64,000 bases of DNA, taken from contig CM060734.1 in assembly GCA_030704615.1 (NCBI GenBank), forward strand, positions 22,876,001-22,940,000. Direction: 5' to 3'. The notes beneath the pieces were generated by a model, which had not been told where the DNA came from, ran no database searches, and worked only from the letters and a program-made list of their open reading frames with translations. The DNA comes from Takakia lepidozioides. Its lineage: Eukaryota; Streptophyta; Takakiopsida; Takakiales; Takakiaceae. This document shows positions 1 to 11,990 of the stretch, in pieces. Within the stretch, counting starts at the first letter, position 1. Every line of letters starts with the position of its first letter. A program made the translations under genes and the position numbers.

Positions 1-1637
1 AACAAAAATGGTTTTTTTTTTTTTTTTTTTGGCGCCATTTTTCCATTTCGGGGCCGAAAATGGCTAAGTCCCAGATCTGACTGGGCCCGGAACTGGAAAA
101 ATGGCGCCGAATTTCCGATTTTGGTGCCAGCCACCCTAGGGACTTAGCCATTTTCGGACCCGAACTGGAAAAATGGCGCCATTTTTCCAGTTCGGGGCCG
201 AAAATGGCTAAGTCCCAGATCTGAAAGGGCGCGGAACTGGAAAAATGGTGCCAAATTTTCAGTTGCAGTTCCAGCCATCGTAGGGACTTAGCCATTTTCG
301 GGGCCTGGTACTGGAAAAATGGCGCCATTTTTCCATTTCGGGGCCGAAAATGGCTAAGTCCCAGATCTGACTAGGCCCCGAACTGGAAAAATGGCCGTTT
401 TTTTTTAAATTATTTTTTATTTTATTTTATTTTATTTCGGCGCCATTTTTCTTGTTTTGGGCCGAAAAATGGCTGAGTCCCAAATCTGACAGGGCCCAGA
501 ACTGGAAAAATGGCGCCGAAATTCCGATTTTGGGTGCCAATCAGATCTGGGACTTGGCCGTTTTCGGCCCCGAACTGGAAAAATGGCGTTTTTTTTTTTT
601 TTTGTTTTTTCTTCGGCGCCATTTTTCCATCTCGGGGCCGAAAATGGCTAAGTCCGAGATCTGACTGGGCCCAGAACTGGAAAAATGGCGCCGAATTTCC
701 GATTTTGGGTGCAAGTCAGATCTGGGACTTAGCCGTTTTCGGCACTGAACAAAAATGGTTTTTTTTTTTTTTTTTTTGGCGCCATTTTTCCATTTTGGGG
801 CCGAAAATGGCTAAGTCCCAGATCTGACTGGGCCCGGAACTGGAAAAATGGCGCCGAATTTCCGATTTTGGTGCCAGCCACCCTAGGGACTTAGCCATTT
901 TCGGACCCGAACTGGAAAAATGGCGCCATTTTTCCAGTTCGGGGCCGAAAATGGCTGAGTCCCAGATCTGAAAGGGCGCGGAACTGGAAAAATGGTGCCA
1001 AATTTTCAGTTGCAGTTCCAGCCATCGTAGGGACTTAGCCATTTTCGGGGCCGAAAATGGCTAAGTCCCAGATCTGACTGGGCCCCGAACTGGAAAAATG
1101 GCCTTTTTTTTAATTATTTTTTATTTTATTTTATTTTATTGCGGCGCCATTTTTCTTGTTCGGGGCCGAAAAATGGCTAAGTCCCAAATCTGACTGGGCC
1201 CAGAATTGGAAAAATGGCGCCGAAATTCCGATTTTGGGTGCCAATCAGATCTGGGACTTAGCCGTTTTCGGCCCCGAACTGGAAAAATGACGTTTTTTTT
1301 TTTTTTTTTTTTTCGGTGCCATTTTTTCTATTTCGGGGCCGAAAATGGCTAAGTCCCGGATCTGACTGGGCCCAGAACTGGACAAATGGCGCCGAATTTC
1401 CGATTTTGGGTGCCAGTCAGATCTGGGACTTAACCGTTTTCGGCCCCGAACTGGAAAAATGGCGTTTTTTTTTTTTTTTTTTTTTTTTTTTCTTCGGCGC
1501 CATTTTTCCATCTCGGGGCCGAAAATGGCTAAGTCCGAGATCTGACTGGGCCCAGAACTGGAAAAATGGCGCCGAATTTCCGATTTTGGGTGCAAGTCAG
1601 ATCTGGGACTTAGCCGTTTTCGGCACCGAACAAAAAT

Positions 1638-1679
<42 letters not shown>

Positions 1680-2148
1680 GCGCCATTTTTCCATTTTGGG
1701 GCCGAAAATGGCTAAGTCCCAAAATCTGACTGGGCCCAGAACTGGAAAAATGGCGCCGAATTTCCGGTTTTGGGTGCCAGTCAGATCTAGGCCTTAGCCA
1801 TTTTCGGCCCTGAACAGGACAAATGGCATTTATTTATTTATTTTTATAAATATATATTTATTTATTATTTTTTTTCTGGCGCCATTTTTCCATTTCGGGC
1901 CCGAAAATGGCTAAGTCCCAGATCTGACTAGGCCCAAAACTGGAAAAATGGAGCCGAATTTCCGATTTTGGGTGCCAGTCACATCTGGGACTTAGCCGTT
2001 TTCGGCCCCGAACTAGAAAAATGGCGTTTTTTTATTTGCTTTTTTGTTTTTTTTTTTCCGGCGCCATTTTTCCAATTCGGGGGCCGAAAATGGCTAAGTC
2101 CCAGATCTGACTGGTACCAAAATCGGAAATTCGGCGCCATTTTTCCAG
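1..2148. repeat. Palindromic GGCGCC / poly-T array, left arm of MULE copy 1
   Basis: Repeated blocks alternate inverted halves: CTAAGTCCCAGATCTGACTGG is met further on by its reverse complement, and AAAAATGGCGCCGAATTTCC recurs throughout. Blocks are separated by T-runs of about 12 to 40 bases (for example 11-30, 754-777, 1640-1678). A long block near 31 recurs near 780. The same words occur in the intron array of MULE copy 3 (54110-54690) and in its 3' flank (60890-61100), so I assign this stretch to the same MULE family. No gene is supported: open frames here exist in several frames on both strands. The left end of the element lies outside the window. Confidence 0.85.
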
Positions 2149-2990
2149 TCATGCAAGTAATTCGAAGAGCGGATGGATGGAAATCCGGCGCCGGATTTCC
2201 ATCCGCCAGGTAAGTCGGCGCGCAAAATTTTCCGTCATGCAGGTAATTCGAAGAGCGGATGGATGAAAATCCGGCGACGGATTTCCATCGATCCGCTCTT
2301 CGAATTACCTGCATGACTGGAAAAATGGCGCCGAATTTCCGATTTTGGGTGCCAGTCAGATCTGGGACTTAGCCGTTTTCGGCCCCAAACTGGAAAAATG
2401 GCGTTTTTTTGTTTTTTTTGTTTTTTTTTTCCCGGCGCCATTTTCTATTTCGGGGCCGAGAATGGCTAAGTCCCAGATCTGACTGGCACCAAAATCGGAA
2501 ATTCGGCGCCATTTTTCCAGTCATGCAGGTAATTCGAAGAGCGGATGGATGGAAATCCGGCGCCGGATTTCCATCCGCCAGGTAAGTTGGCGCGCAAAAA
2601 TTTTCGTCATGCAGGTAATTCGAAGAGCGGATGGATGAAAATCCGGCGCCGGATTTCCATCCGCCAGGTAAATCGGCGCGCAAAATTTCCGTCATGCAGG
2701 TAATTCGAAGAGCGGATGGATGGAAATCCGGCGCCGGATTTCCATCCGCAAGGTTGGTCGGAGAGCGGATGGATGGAGATCCGGCGCCGAATTTCCATCC
2801 TGCAGGTAACTCGAATCCCGGATGGATGGAAATCCGGCGCCGAATTTCCATCCAGCAGGTAAGTCGGATCGCTGGCGTATGGATATTCGGCGCCGAATTT
2901 CCATTCGCCAGGAATTTCGAAGCGCTGAATTACCTTCCTGCAGGTAATTCTGAGCGTGTCCGATTGATTTTTCGGATTTTTCTTGGAATC
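2149..2990. repeat. Palindromic array, ATGCAGGTAATTCGAAGAGC units
   Basis: At least six units read CATGCAGGTAATTCGAAGAGC, then GGATGG and a palindrome centred on GGCGCC (GAAATCCGGCGCCGGATTTC or GAAATTCGGCGCCGAATTTC). Each unit can fold into a hairpin. Close relatives lie at 55255-56090 in MULE copy 3, in the matching place upstream of the transposase gene. Around 2870-2960 the words drift toward those of the next array. No coding role is supported. Confidence 0.85.
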
Positions 2991-4640
2991 CTTCACTGCT
3001 AGAGGCAAATCGGAACAGCCTCGGATGGAAATTCGGCGCCGTTTTTCCATTCTGGGAGGTTTCTGCGACTTCCTTTGAGGGGGCCCCGATGGAAATTCGG
3101 CGCCGAATTTCCATCTGGGGGATGGTCTCTGTCGGAGAGGTGCCGGCCTCTCCGCCGCTCTGTTGGATATTCGGTGCCGAGTTTCCGTCCAGGGGTTGAA
3201 ATATGACGGCCAGGTGCTGGCCTCTCCCCCCTCCCCGACTGCATTGGAACGGCCCCGGATGGAAATTCGGCGCCGTTTTTCCATCTGGGGAGGTTTTTAC
3301 GACTTCCTTTGAGGGGGCCCCGATGGAAATTCGGCGCCGAATCTCCATCCGGGGGATGGTCTCTGTCGGAGAGGTGCCGGCCTCTCCGCCGCTCTGTTGG
3401 ATATTCGGTGCCGAATTTCCATCCGGGGGTTGAAATATGACGGCCAGGTGCCGGCCTCTCCCCCTCCCCGACTGCATTGGAACGGCCCCGGATTGAAATT
3501 CGGCGCCGTTTTTCCATCTGGGGAGGTTTTTATGTCGACCAGTTTTCGGTCTGACCCCCCGACACGACTTCCTTTGGGGGGGCCCGGATGGAAATTCGGT
3601 GCCGAATCTCAATCCAGGGGATGCTCTCTGTCGAACACGTGCCGGCCTCTACGCCCGAGGCGACTTCATCCGAGCGTCCCCTGTTGGATATTCGGTGCAG
3701 AATTTCCGTCCGGGGGTTGAAATGTGGCGGCCAGGTGTCGGCCTCTCCCCCTTCCCCGACTGCATCCGAACCGCCGCGGATGGAAATTCGGCGCCGTTTT
3801 TCCATCTGGGGATGTTTTTATGCCGGCCAGTTTTCGGCCTGACCCCCCGACACGACTTCCTTTGGGGGGGCCCGGATGGAAATTCGGCGCCGAATCTCCA
3901 TCCAGGGGATGTTCTCTGTCGCACACGCGCCGGCCTCTGCACCCGAGGCGACTTCATCCGGGCTTCCCCTGTTGTATATTCGGTGCCGAATTTCCGTCCG
4001 GGGGTTGCAATGTGAGGGCCAGATGGCGGCCTTTCCCCGAGCCGACTGCATCCGAAAGGCCTCGGATGGAAATTCGGCGCTGTTTTTCCATCTGGCGATG
4101 TTTTTATGCCGGCCAGTTTTCGGCCTGACCCCCCGACATGACTTCCTTTGGGGGGGCCCGGATGGAAATTCGGCGCCGAATCTCCATCCAAGGGATATTC
4201 ACTGTCGCACACGCGCCGGCCTCTGCGCCCGAGGCGACTTCATCCGGGCTTCCCCTGTTGTATATTCGGTGCCGAATTTCCGTCCGGGGGTTGTAATGTG
4301 AGGGCCAGATGGCGGCCTTTCCCCCGAGCCGACGACATCCGAAAGGCCTCGGATGGAAATTCGGCGCCGTTTTCCATCCGCGGAGGTTTTTATGTCGGCC
4401 AGTTTTCGGCCTGACCCCCCGACAGGACTTCCTTTGGGTGGATCCGAATGGAAATTTGGCGCTGAATTTCCATCCGGGGGATGTTTTCTATCGGACAGGT
4501 GCCGACATCTCTGCCCCAGACGACTTCATCCGTGCAGCCCCTGTTGGATATTGGGTGCCGAATTTCCATTCGGGGGTAGTAATGTGACGGCACGGTGCCG
4601 GCTTCTCCCCTTCAGCCGACATCATCCGGACGGCCCCCCA
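2991..4640. repeat. Higher-order palindromic array, 230-290 bp units, upstream of transposase
   Basis: About six units begin with GGATGGAAATTCGGCGCCGT near 3024, 3258, 3490, 3778, 4062 and 4350. Spacing grows from about 235 to about 290 bp. Each unit holds three or four GGCGCC- or GGTGCC-centred palindromes separated by GC-rich spacers. A counterpart lies at 56095-56790 in copy 3 and a simpler 96-bp version at 37791-38620. Position and palindromy fit transposase-binding sites or a promoter region, but that is inference. Frames stay open on both strands because of composition, not coding. Confidence 0.85.
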
Positions 4641-4873
4641 CTTTCTGACTGCATACCGTTGGCAGTTATTGCGCAAAGACCAGGGGCCGCATTCCGGAGA
4701 CAAGGTTCATTAACACTCTGACTGTGGATTTTTGAGATAGTTGGCTCCCTGGATTTGGATCAGGCTTCGTCGCTCGGACAAATCGGCACCGCATTCCTTC
4801 CCATCGCTGCATCCCCCTTCTACCAGGGAGCTTCCCCGCACGCCATCCTGGCAGTCTTGTGTGCACATCTCCC
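4641..4873 (+). other. Leader between array and transposase start, MULE copy 1
   Basis: This stretch is unique sequence, nearly identical to 56830-57060 of copy 3. It lies between the array and the first good ATG. Copy 2 keeps its first part and then jumps into the middle of the gene (39817/39818). It probably carries the 5' untranslated region. I could not place a promoter. Confidence 0.5.
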
Positions 4874-5881
4874 ATGGCGGAAAACCCGAGCGCTACAGTG
4901 TACTGCCCTCTTCACGAGCATAGAGCTTCATTTCCGTGCAGAGGGGACATCTGCTGGGTGATGGAGAAATATCTGTGCGTTCGATACCACCTGAAACCGG
5001 GGTCGGTTTTTTTGGAGGAGGAAAGGAAGGACTCAAACGGCCTTGTTGTCGAGAGTATTGTTGTGCTCCACGATGATTTCGGCGATGGCAGGGAATGGCG
5101 AGTTCCACCATCGGACAGCGTCATATACAGGGCTGTTGGGGACTTCATTTGCCCGCCAAATGCACCTTCTATCCTGGCGCCTTCCACGAAACAATCCGCG
5201 AATCAGAGAGTGGCTACCTCAAAGAGAGAAGTCCGTAACGAAGTAAAACCAGAGCCGAACCCATCCATGAAGACGAGCGAGAACCGGGTTGTTCACAACC
5301 TGTCCGACTCAGACGAGGTCATGGAAGTTCCGAGATCGTCTTGGAGATCAGGCAAGTCCTCAATGGACGTCAGTGGAGGAGGGAGTCATATTCCCAGCAC
5401 GAGCACCGCAGTTCGATCTATTCTTGAAATTCTGCGAGGGCTTCACCTGGAGGGACACCGGTCGGAGCTGGCCGGGCTGGACTACAGCAAGTTCCCAATT
5501 AAATCGGTTACATGCCTTCCCGCCGACGTCAACGGTAATATCTTCTTTGAGTTCCCTCCTCGGGCGGACTACTCGAGGGCGTCCGGAATGTTGACAGATA
5601 TGGATAGAAAACATGATGGTCATCCTTGGTGCGTTACCAAAACCACCAGCATGAAGATGCTCGATGGTTTCCGGTGCGCTACGTTGTTTGTGCGGGCACG
5701 TTGCGGTGTTTCTCCCCAACTTGCTTCCACTTTAAATCCAGAGGTCACAGGAACGAGACCGATTGGATAGGCACAGCTCATCAACCATTTCGAGCTCAGG
5801 AGAATGTTCCGAACTCCACATTTAAGTGTGCGCATTGCAAAAAACCACCACACTGCATGTCTGTTTGTAATGTCAAGCACT
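4874..5881 (+). pseudogene. MULE transposase, 5' part (copy 1), cut by gypsy-1
   Basis: The start is ATG at 4874 (MAENPSATVYCPLHEHRASF). It matches copy 3 at 57061 almost base for base, including the acidic N-terminal region and a zinc-binding segment (RCFSPTCFHFKSRG, then HCKKPPHCMSVC). In this family such a Cys/His region precedes the DDE catalytic domain, and I place it loosely in the WRKY-GCM1/FLYWCH type. The frame is lost near 5670, where a base missing relative to copy 3 puts the Cys/His part in another frame. The gene stops at the gypsy-1 insertion and resumes at 17053. The catalytic core and SWIM finger are deleted, so this copy cannot encode a working transposase. Confidence 0.85.
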
Positions 5882-6238
5882 TGTCAAGTTAAATAAGCAC
5901 AGTGTGAAAACAGCTAGAATAAAACTAGTTATTTGTATTTAACACTTGGATTTAGGTCAAGTGTTAAATCAGGTGTCAAGTTTAGTTTGACACCTGGTCC
6001 GTCTTATCTTCACGAGAGCGGCAGTCGCGCGGCTCATCTCTCTCGAGTTGAGCCTGCGCAACCGAGCTCCTGCATTCTTCAGATCTGAGTGTGCTTATGA
6101 TGGGAGTGTAGGTTGTTGTGGGGTGGAGTCCCCATAGCTTGGGGTGCCCCTGGCTCGACTATTATCTTAAAGAGTGATGTTGAGGGATTGCATATTTCTT
6201 GTGTTGAGAGTGTGTGTCATTTTCTAGTTTGGTTATCA
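5882..6238 (+). repeat. Gypsy-1 LTR segment B, left copy
   Basis: This segment is nearly identical to 16610-16964, with a handful of substitutions and a 2-base indel. It contains two strong hairpins (AACACTTG...CAAGTGTT and CAGGTGTC...GACACCTG). The two copies stop matching right after TTGGTTATC. The adjoining 88-bp segment A, present at both sides of the 3' copy, is absent here. I found no convincing primer-binding site downstream. Confidence 0.85.
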
Positions 6239-8672
6239 CTCGAGAGAGATGAGCTCTATCTAGTCTGCCCATATTTCTGTTGGCATTGGCGAGGTGTGCT
6301 TCCACTGTAAGGGCGTCGCCCGTCTGCGGAGGATATGTCGATGGCAGCTGGTGGTGTGATGTCAAGGCCCCATAGAGCCCGCTGTGGTGAATGGGAGCAG
6401 CGAATGGGGCAGCAGTGAATGGGAGTCCAGGTAGAGCCAGCGGCTGTGGCGGCAAGGGTCTGGTTGATGGTGGCGGCTCTTGGTCGCTCGAGTATCTCTA
6501 CAGCAGGGGGAACAGCCCGTTCAGGCTGTTGATATGCGGCTCGAACTGGATGACTTCAGCTGTGTGGTGGAAGCGAGTGGATCGAATGGAAGCTGGTCTG
6601 GATTGAGGTCCGCACGACAGGCCTGCACTTTGGGATAGGAGTCATATGCGAAGACAGAAAGCTGATAGAAAGTGGCGGGCATTTCATCTTCTTTACCGTG
6701 GAGGTCTACCTTAAAGAGGGACTTCACTCTCTGGACGCTGAATGTTGCGCTGAAGTGGGAGAGGGCAGCAGAAACACAATCCCCCTTCGCACAATGTTTC
6801 GACCTCTTTGGCTTTGACCTTTTGACATGAGCAGTTCTCCGCCCTTATTTTTCCTCGCTCTTTCCCTGTGTTCCCTTCTCCTTTCGTCACCACTACTGCC
6901 TCAATCAGAGGTGGCGACCATACTGCCGTTTAAGTGTCCAGGAAACTGATGACATCAAGGAAGCTACCAGCTTGTTCCTGAAGACGAAGGGGTCGAATGT
7001 CACTGTTCTGGATGGCACAGGAGCATGTGACCTGCCCATAGGGACCTGGGTGCCTGAAACAAGTGAAGTGGCTGGAGGATGGAGCATGGCGTCAGGAGAT
7101 GGAAAGAGAGCAGTGAAGGGGTTTCTACATGATAAGGACCTGCAACTGGTTGCAGCCCAGCATGCGCTAGCTAGGACCATGACCTGAAGCAGCTGCTAAG
7201 TCGCTGGGAGGTCCGTGAAGCTGAACTTGCCCAAATGCGGGAGGTTGTCATGGAGGGAGCTAAGACAGTCAGTGTACTGCAGCTGCCTTGGTGGGGAAAG
7301 TGAATGCGAGACTGGCAGCTCAACTGGGCATTGGGATAGATTTTGCTTGGTGATGGGATCGTAATTCAGTAGCAGGCTGATTGGAGTTAAAGAGGTTTGG
7401 TCATGCCAGTGTCCGAGCAGCCAGTGAATTTTGGGCCAGATTTTTGAAGGTATGTTGCATGGCAGTAGGCAGTGTTCCAGAGATTCTAAAACCCCAAGCG
7501 AGCAGCATAAGCAGAGCAGTGCACGGTTGAATTGAAGCCAACGCCCTACCTTTAGAATTCTATGTGCGATCTGCCAGAGAAAGACAGCCAGCTTTGCATC
7601 ATGTGTGACAGCTTTGCAGGATGTTTGATTGAGGGCAGCAGTGCATAGCGAGGCCAGTGATTTGAATGCCGCTGAAATCTGTCACGAAAATGACCTGATT
7701 AGGTCTGGCTGAGCATGTAACCCAAGTGTCGGGCAATGGAGGCAACGGCCCCTGCTGGAGGATTCATATCCAAGATGCAGGGATGGTCTGGATGATGCTG
7801 GCATAACCTGCATTTCCTCTAGCTGTTCCTACAATCTGGTTTATGTGCCCTGGCACTATAGTGTTGATGCCGACCAGATATTCCCGATCTGTGCAATTTC
7901 ATGGTGATCCCAGGCAGACCACCTCTCCGCATATCCACGGTCAATCTTGTTGTGAAGAAGGAGGGGCAGGGGCAGGAAGCTAGTAGGTATAGGAGCTGAC
8001 GATAGACTGAGCTGCTGTGTAGCAGCTATTCCCCGCTCAGTGTCCAGAGGGGATGCTGTGGCCTCCGAACTGCGCAAATACTTGTCTCTGATCTCTGGGT
8101 GTCGTCAATGGTGTCTCCTTGCTGATTTTGATCTCTATTAAGAGAGTGTATATCAAGTGCGCAGGGGACTCGTCTCTCGAGGGTTCACTGGGAAGAATCG
8201 CTTCACGACCTCCATCATCACCACGGTTTGTGGTAGAAGACGGTTGGGATTCCAAAGCATGGTGAGCTGTTGAACTCAAATGAAATGGAGGGAACAGCAG
8301 GCACGTGGCCAGGGAACCTAGGATGCCATATAGAACTTAGGGAACCGGGAACCAGTTACCAAATATTTTGGGTGTAACTTTGAATTTTTAAACTTGAAAA
8401 CCTTTTTAAAATAAAATAAAATAAATCTAATTTGAATGATTTGGAGCCAAATTCATCATATCTTTGTCAAATGGACTCTGTTTGACCCAGTTTTTGGGGG
8501 ATAGCTGCAGAAAGGGGAAATCTACCTATCTAAACCTGGTTTCTGTTTTGGGGACTCTGCTAAAAATCTATGGAATTTTTAGAGTGTGAGTGTGCCATGA
8601 AAGATCCACAATCCTGTCTCTAGAACCTGTGCTGGTCTATATGAGAGACAAATTGGTGGATGTACTCCTTGC
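6239..8672 (+). other. Gypsy-1 leader, no gene recognised
   Basis: This is 2.4 kb between the left LTR segment and the first plausible coding stretch. Open frames are short and show no family I recognise on either strand. Around 8385-8440 there is an A/T-rich stretch with repeated AAATA. It is probably untranslated leader or a heavily decayed 5' coding region. Confidence 0.4.
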
Positions 8673-9421
8673 ATGGCTGGGGGAAATGAGGACGTAATTG
8701 AAGGGCAGGTCTCTTCTCTTAGTCTGTGCACACAAGGGGACAGGATTTATGTTTCCCAAGGAACTCAGACTGATTTGAGTGGAGAACAGTTGGACGAGTT
8801 GATTGCATACTGGGAGTCAGGCATTAGCAGTAGACAACAGACTGTTGTAGTTGGCATTGAGGGCCTCAATATCGCCTTGGACAGTCAGAACTCTGTTGGA
8901 GCCAGCAGTTCTGCAGCTGTAGGTGAAATACCAAAGTGGGTGAAAGCTAGGCTTGGAACACAGCCAAAGACAGCCCCGGGGACCAAGGTGTTCAGTCACA
9001 AGGCCGTGGTGTACTAGAGCAGAGGAGCAGGAGCTACACAAGTTTGTGCAATCATACATGGTTGCAGCCGATACGCTCTGCACAGGGCAACCACGAGCGG
9101 GGGTTCATCAGCAATGACATGTTTGTTGTGCGTGAAGGAGATGCAGTCATTCGCAATGAGGACACCCGCAACCGTCTCAAAGCTTTCGAGTTGAGAGACT
9201 ATCAGACCCTACCTTTGTTTTCTTTAGTGTTCAGTGAGCGGGAGATAGGGGAGTATTGCTTTGTCTCTACCTGGCAGAAAGAGGAGGAGGGTTGGTTAGA
9301 GCGAGCTACTGTAGCTTGGGACAAGGTTAGTGGCAGGTTTCTGGACATAGATATACCTCCTACACCTTACCATCACGCAGAGCGAGGCACTTTGAGAGAA
9401 GTCTGGAAGTTGATAGCATAG
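8673..9421 (+). pseudogene. Unknown ORF upstream of gag in gypsy-1
   Basis: Two frames, 8673-9017 and 9044-9421, probably form one reading frame broken near 9017. The second half (FVVREGDAVIRNEDTRNRLK, then LPLFSLVFSEREIGEYCFV and YHHAERGTLREVWKLIA) has ordinary protein composition and ends cleanly. I recognise no domain, nucleic-acid-binding motif or membrane segment. Its place before gag suggests an extra N-terminal ORF of this family or the N-terminal part of a long Gag. The next 520 bases (9422-9940) show nothing recognisable. Confidence 0.45.
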
Positions 9422-9940
9422 ATCAGGATTAGATCTTGCTTGGGCGGGCTTCTATTCTTCCCCTCCATCTCTGTACTATTTTCATTACCTTGTACTCGTA
9501 GTTGCCAAAGCCTCTCTTGATGGAGGTCAGTCAGTCCGGGGTTTTGGGTTGGGATATTCTGCAGGATCAGCATTGCAGCTGGATTTTGGTGTGGGGGTGT
9601 TGATGTTTTGATTTCTTGTGTTTGGATCCCCCCCAACACCTGCATGCTTGACTGTGTGCCATGTTGGTTTTGTGTGGGCGCTTGCTTTCATAGGGATTAG
9701 GCCGGATTTGATCACCGGTCAATCCTAGAGTATGCTGTCGGTGGTGAGGCTGGAGTGATGACCAGCAAAACCACCAGTGTTTCTTCTATGGTGAGGCTGG
9801 GTTGATGACCAGCCAACCATAGGAGTTCTTGCGGTAGATGCAGGTGCAGGTGCCCTGAGCCATTGGGATATGACCCTTAGACTGCAACAGGTGCCCACCC
9901 GTGTCACTATTAGATTAGTACTAGAGCCTTATAGTGTCAC

Positions 9941-10575
9941 GTGGAGGAGGTGCACATTGTGAGTGTCATTACGAAGTTACCCAAGGGTTTTGAGGGGAGT
10001 ACGGCTACAGGCAGTAACAGTGAGAGTGGGTTCACAAGACGAGGTATTCGGTTCAGACCACCTTCACCGCCACCCTCAATTACTGTAGAGTCAGACACAG
10101 ACTCGGAGGCTTCATCAACAGGTGTGCACTTTCATTCGCCATTGTTGTGGGACGACATGGAGGAGATGTATGGAGCTACCAAGGGGCCTCGTAGGTACTC
10201 TGGAGCTGTGGGCACAATCGAGTTGGATGACTTTATCCAGGAGTTCGACAGCTGGTGTGATTTGCAGCAGATGCGCAATCCACAGCTATTCACCCCATTC
10301 ATGGCGTGGAAGGGACTGTTCCAGCATTTGAAGGCCCGCCTATGGACGATTACCACGAGTTCAGGCGAGGACATGAAGCAGAGATTGAGGAGTGGAGGAT
10401 GTATTGGTCACCTGACTACGTCTCCATTACTCGAGGCACGACGCGACCAGTAGCTGCATCAGTACCAATAGCTCCCACTGCCAGCACTAGTAGTGGAGAG
10501 CAGAGGCTCGCTGCCATGGCTATAGCTCAGGCGGTGGGGTGCTCCCAGGCAGGATGGTCCACCTCCTGCTCCTGA
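9941..10575 (+). pseudogene. Gypsy-1 Gag (capsid region)
   Basis: The stretch YSGAVGTIELDDFIQEFDSW followed by NPQLFTPFMAWKGLFQHL and, after a frameshift near 10330, EGPPMDDYHEFRR is the capsid-type core of a Ty3/gypsy Gag. This protein packages element RNA in cytoplasmic particles. The preceding 60 residues are Ser/Pro-rich and acidic (SPPPSITVESDTDSEASS), as in many Gag N-termini. I found no CCHC zinc knuckle downstream: 10576-11230 is low-complexity and frame-broken. The start is unclear, since the first ATG lies inside an open frame that extends upstream. Confidence 0.75.
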
Positions 10576-11229
10576 GGGAGGAGATATGGGAGGCATGATT
10601 ATTGCAGGCTTGCGGAGCAGCACTACCACTAGAGCAGGTGGAGTCTGCTGCAGCGTGACTCGAGGAGAGCAGCACGAGTTTCTGAGCCACGAGGGCAGAG
10701 TGCAAGGTGGAATTGGATCCACAGCGTGGGGAGGCAAGCCGTCAGGCGAGGCTTCCTCAGTCATTCACATTGGCGGAGACTATATCGATGCCATCCATGG
10801 CACCTAGTTCTCGCCCGACTGTTCCCGAGGCGGAGGTTACTATGGCATTGGGGGAGAGCTACAGTTGCAGCATTGACTCTGTTGCCAAGGCTAGTGCGGC
10901 CCGGTGTGTTATTGGGGGCAGCCACCTCTGTGTGTCAGGCCCCATTGTTCTCGGCAACATGATTGCCACGCCGGGGGTAAGGCCAGCTGGCAGTGTTCAG
11001 ACTAGCAGCAACACTCTGTGAGAGTGGGGAGGTCATTTCATCTTCTGCGGAGTTATGAAGGTGTAGTGGCAGAGGATCCTCGGATTTGAGGTTCAAGACT
11101 GCCACGCTGCGCCCTGGCAAGCTGCAGCTGCCAGGTTGACGACAGCTGCCCAGCTAGGCCAGACCTTTGAGGCGCCATGGTGACACCTGGAGTTGTCTTG
11201 TTAGACACCCAGGGAGGCATTTTCATCTT

Positions 11230-11990
11230 TGAGTGACCGGCAGGCAAGAAGTACCGCCACTGCGGGGTCTGTTGGACTCGGGAGCTCAGCCACTGATGTT
11301 GGGGCAGAGGCTGCTATTGCAGGTTTGGGCCTCATGGAGGCGGATATGGAGCCATGCCCTTTCCAGATACAGACATCTCTGGAATGGAGGATCAGAGCAG
11401 GCTCGGGGCATGAACGACGGCATCAGTTGGCCATTAGACTGCGTGCGCTTCATCCCTATCGATGCGCCTCAGTAATGCGAGCCAAGGCCATTGTGACAGA
11501 CGCAGTCTCTTTACGATTTCCTCGTTGGTGCCGGCAGTGTTATACCCCATGGGCTTCCCTGGATTTTTGGAGGAGGTCAGCATCCTACAGGCCTGGATGG
11601 CAGTCAGGCGATGGTCGTCGTGCACAGCTCCTTGACATTCATTGGGGGTTGTATAGCGGCTGCCCAGCGGGGCAAGATGCCAACACTAGACAGCCTTTAC
11701 AGCTGCAGTTGCGTTTGGCCTGGAGAGTTGCTGGAAGGCAATGCCATGCAGAGGATGTGCCACCCTCCAGCAGAGCAGGAATGACATGCATGGTATGGCG
11801 GAGTTGCTGCCATGGTTGCTCACACTCCATTGTGGGGTACGAGCAACGGATTTTGCAGCAGGTTGCTGATCGACGGGTGCACAAGCCTGGGGATAGAGGC
11901 TTTTGTCCGTCAGGAGAGGGGAGAGTGCGGGTATTGCACCAGGACCACATCAGTTGGTCACCATTGGATACCACACCCTATTGTGTGGCA
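11230..11990 (+). pseudogene. Gypsy-1 aspartic protease
   Basis: The motif LLDSGAQPLMLG at about 11269-11304 is the D-S/T-G active-site loop of a retropepsin-like protease, which cuts the element polyprotein. Downstream, MRAKAIVTDAVS (about 11477), then SASYRPGWQSGDGRR, look like the rest of the domain and a linker. They are scattered over all three frames, so several indels have hit it. Between this and the methyltransferase-like block lies Cys-rich sequence I cannot assign. Confidence 0.7.

Noticed and set aside
2369-4600. Arg/Ser-rich frames (MEIRRRISI-type repeats) in arrays at 2.4-4.6 kb and 55.3-56.8 kb
   Set aside because: They are translations of the GGCGCC palindromes and appear in all frames and on both strands.
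6239-8672. Additional coding region in the gypsy-1 leader
   Set aside because: Short frames on both strands without motif or consistent composition.
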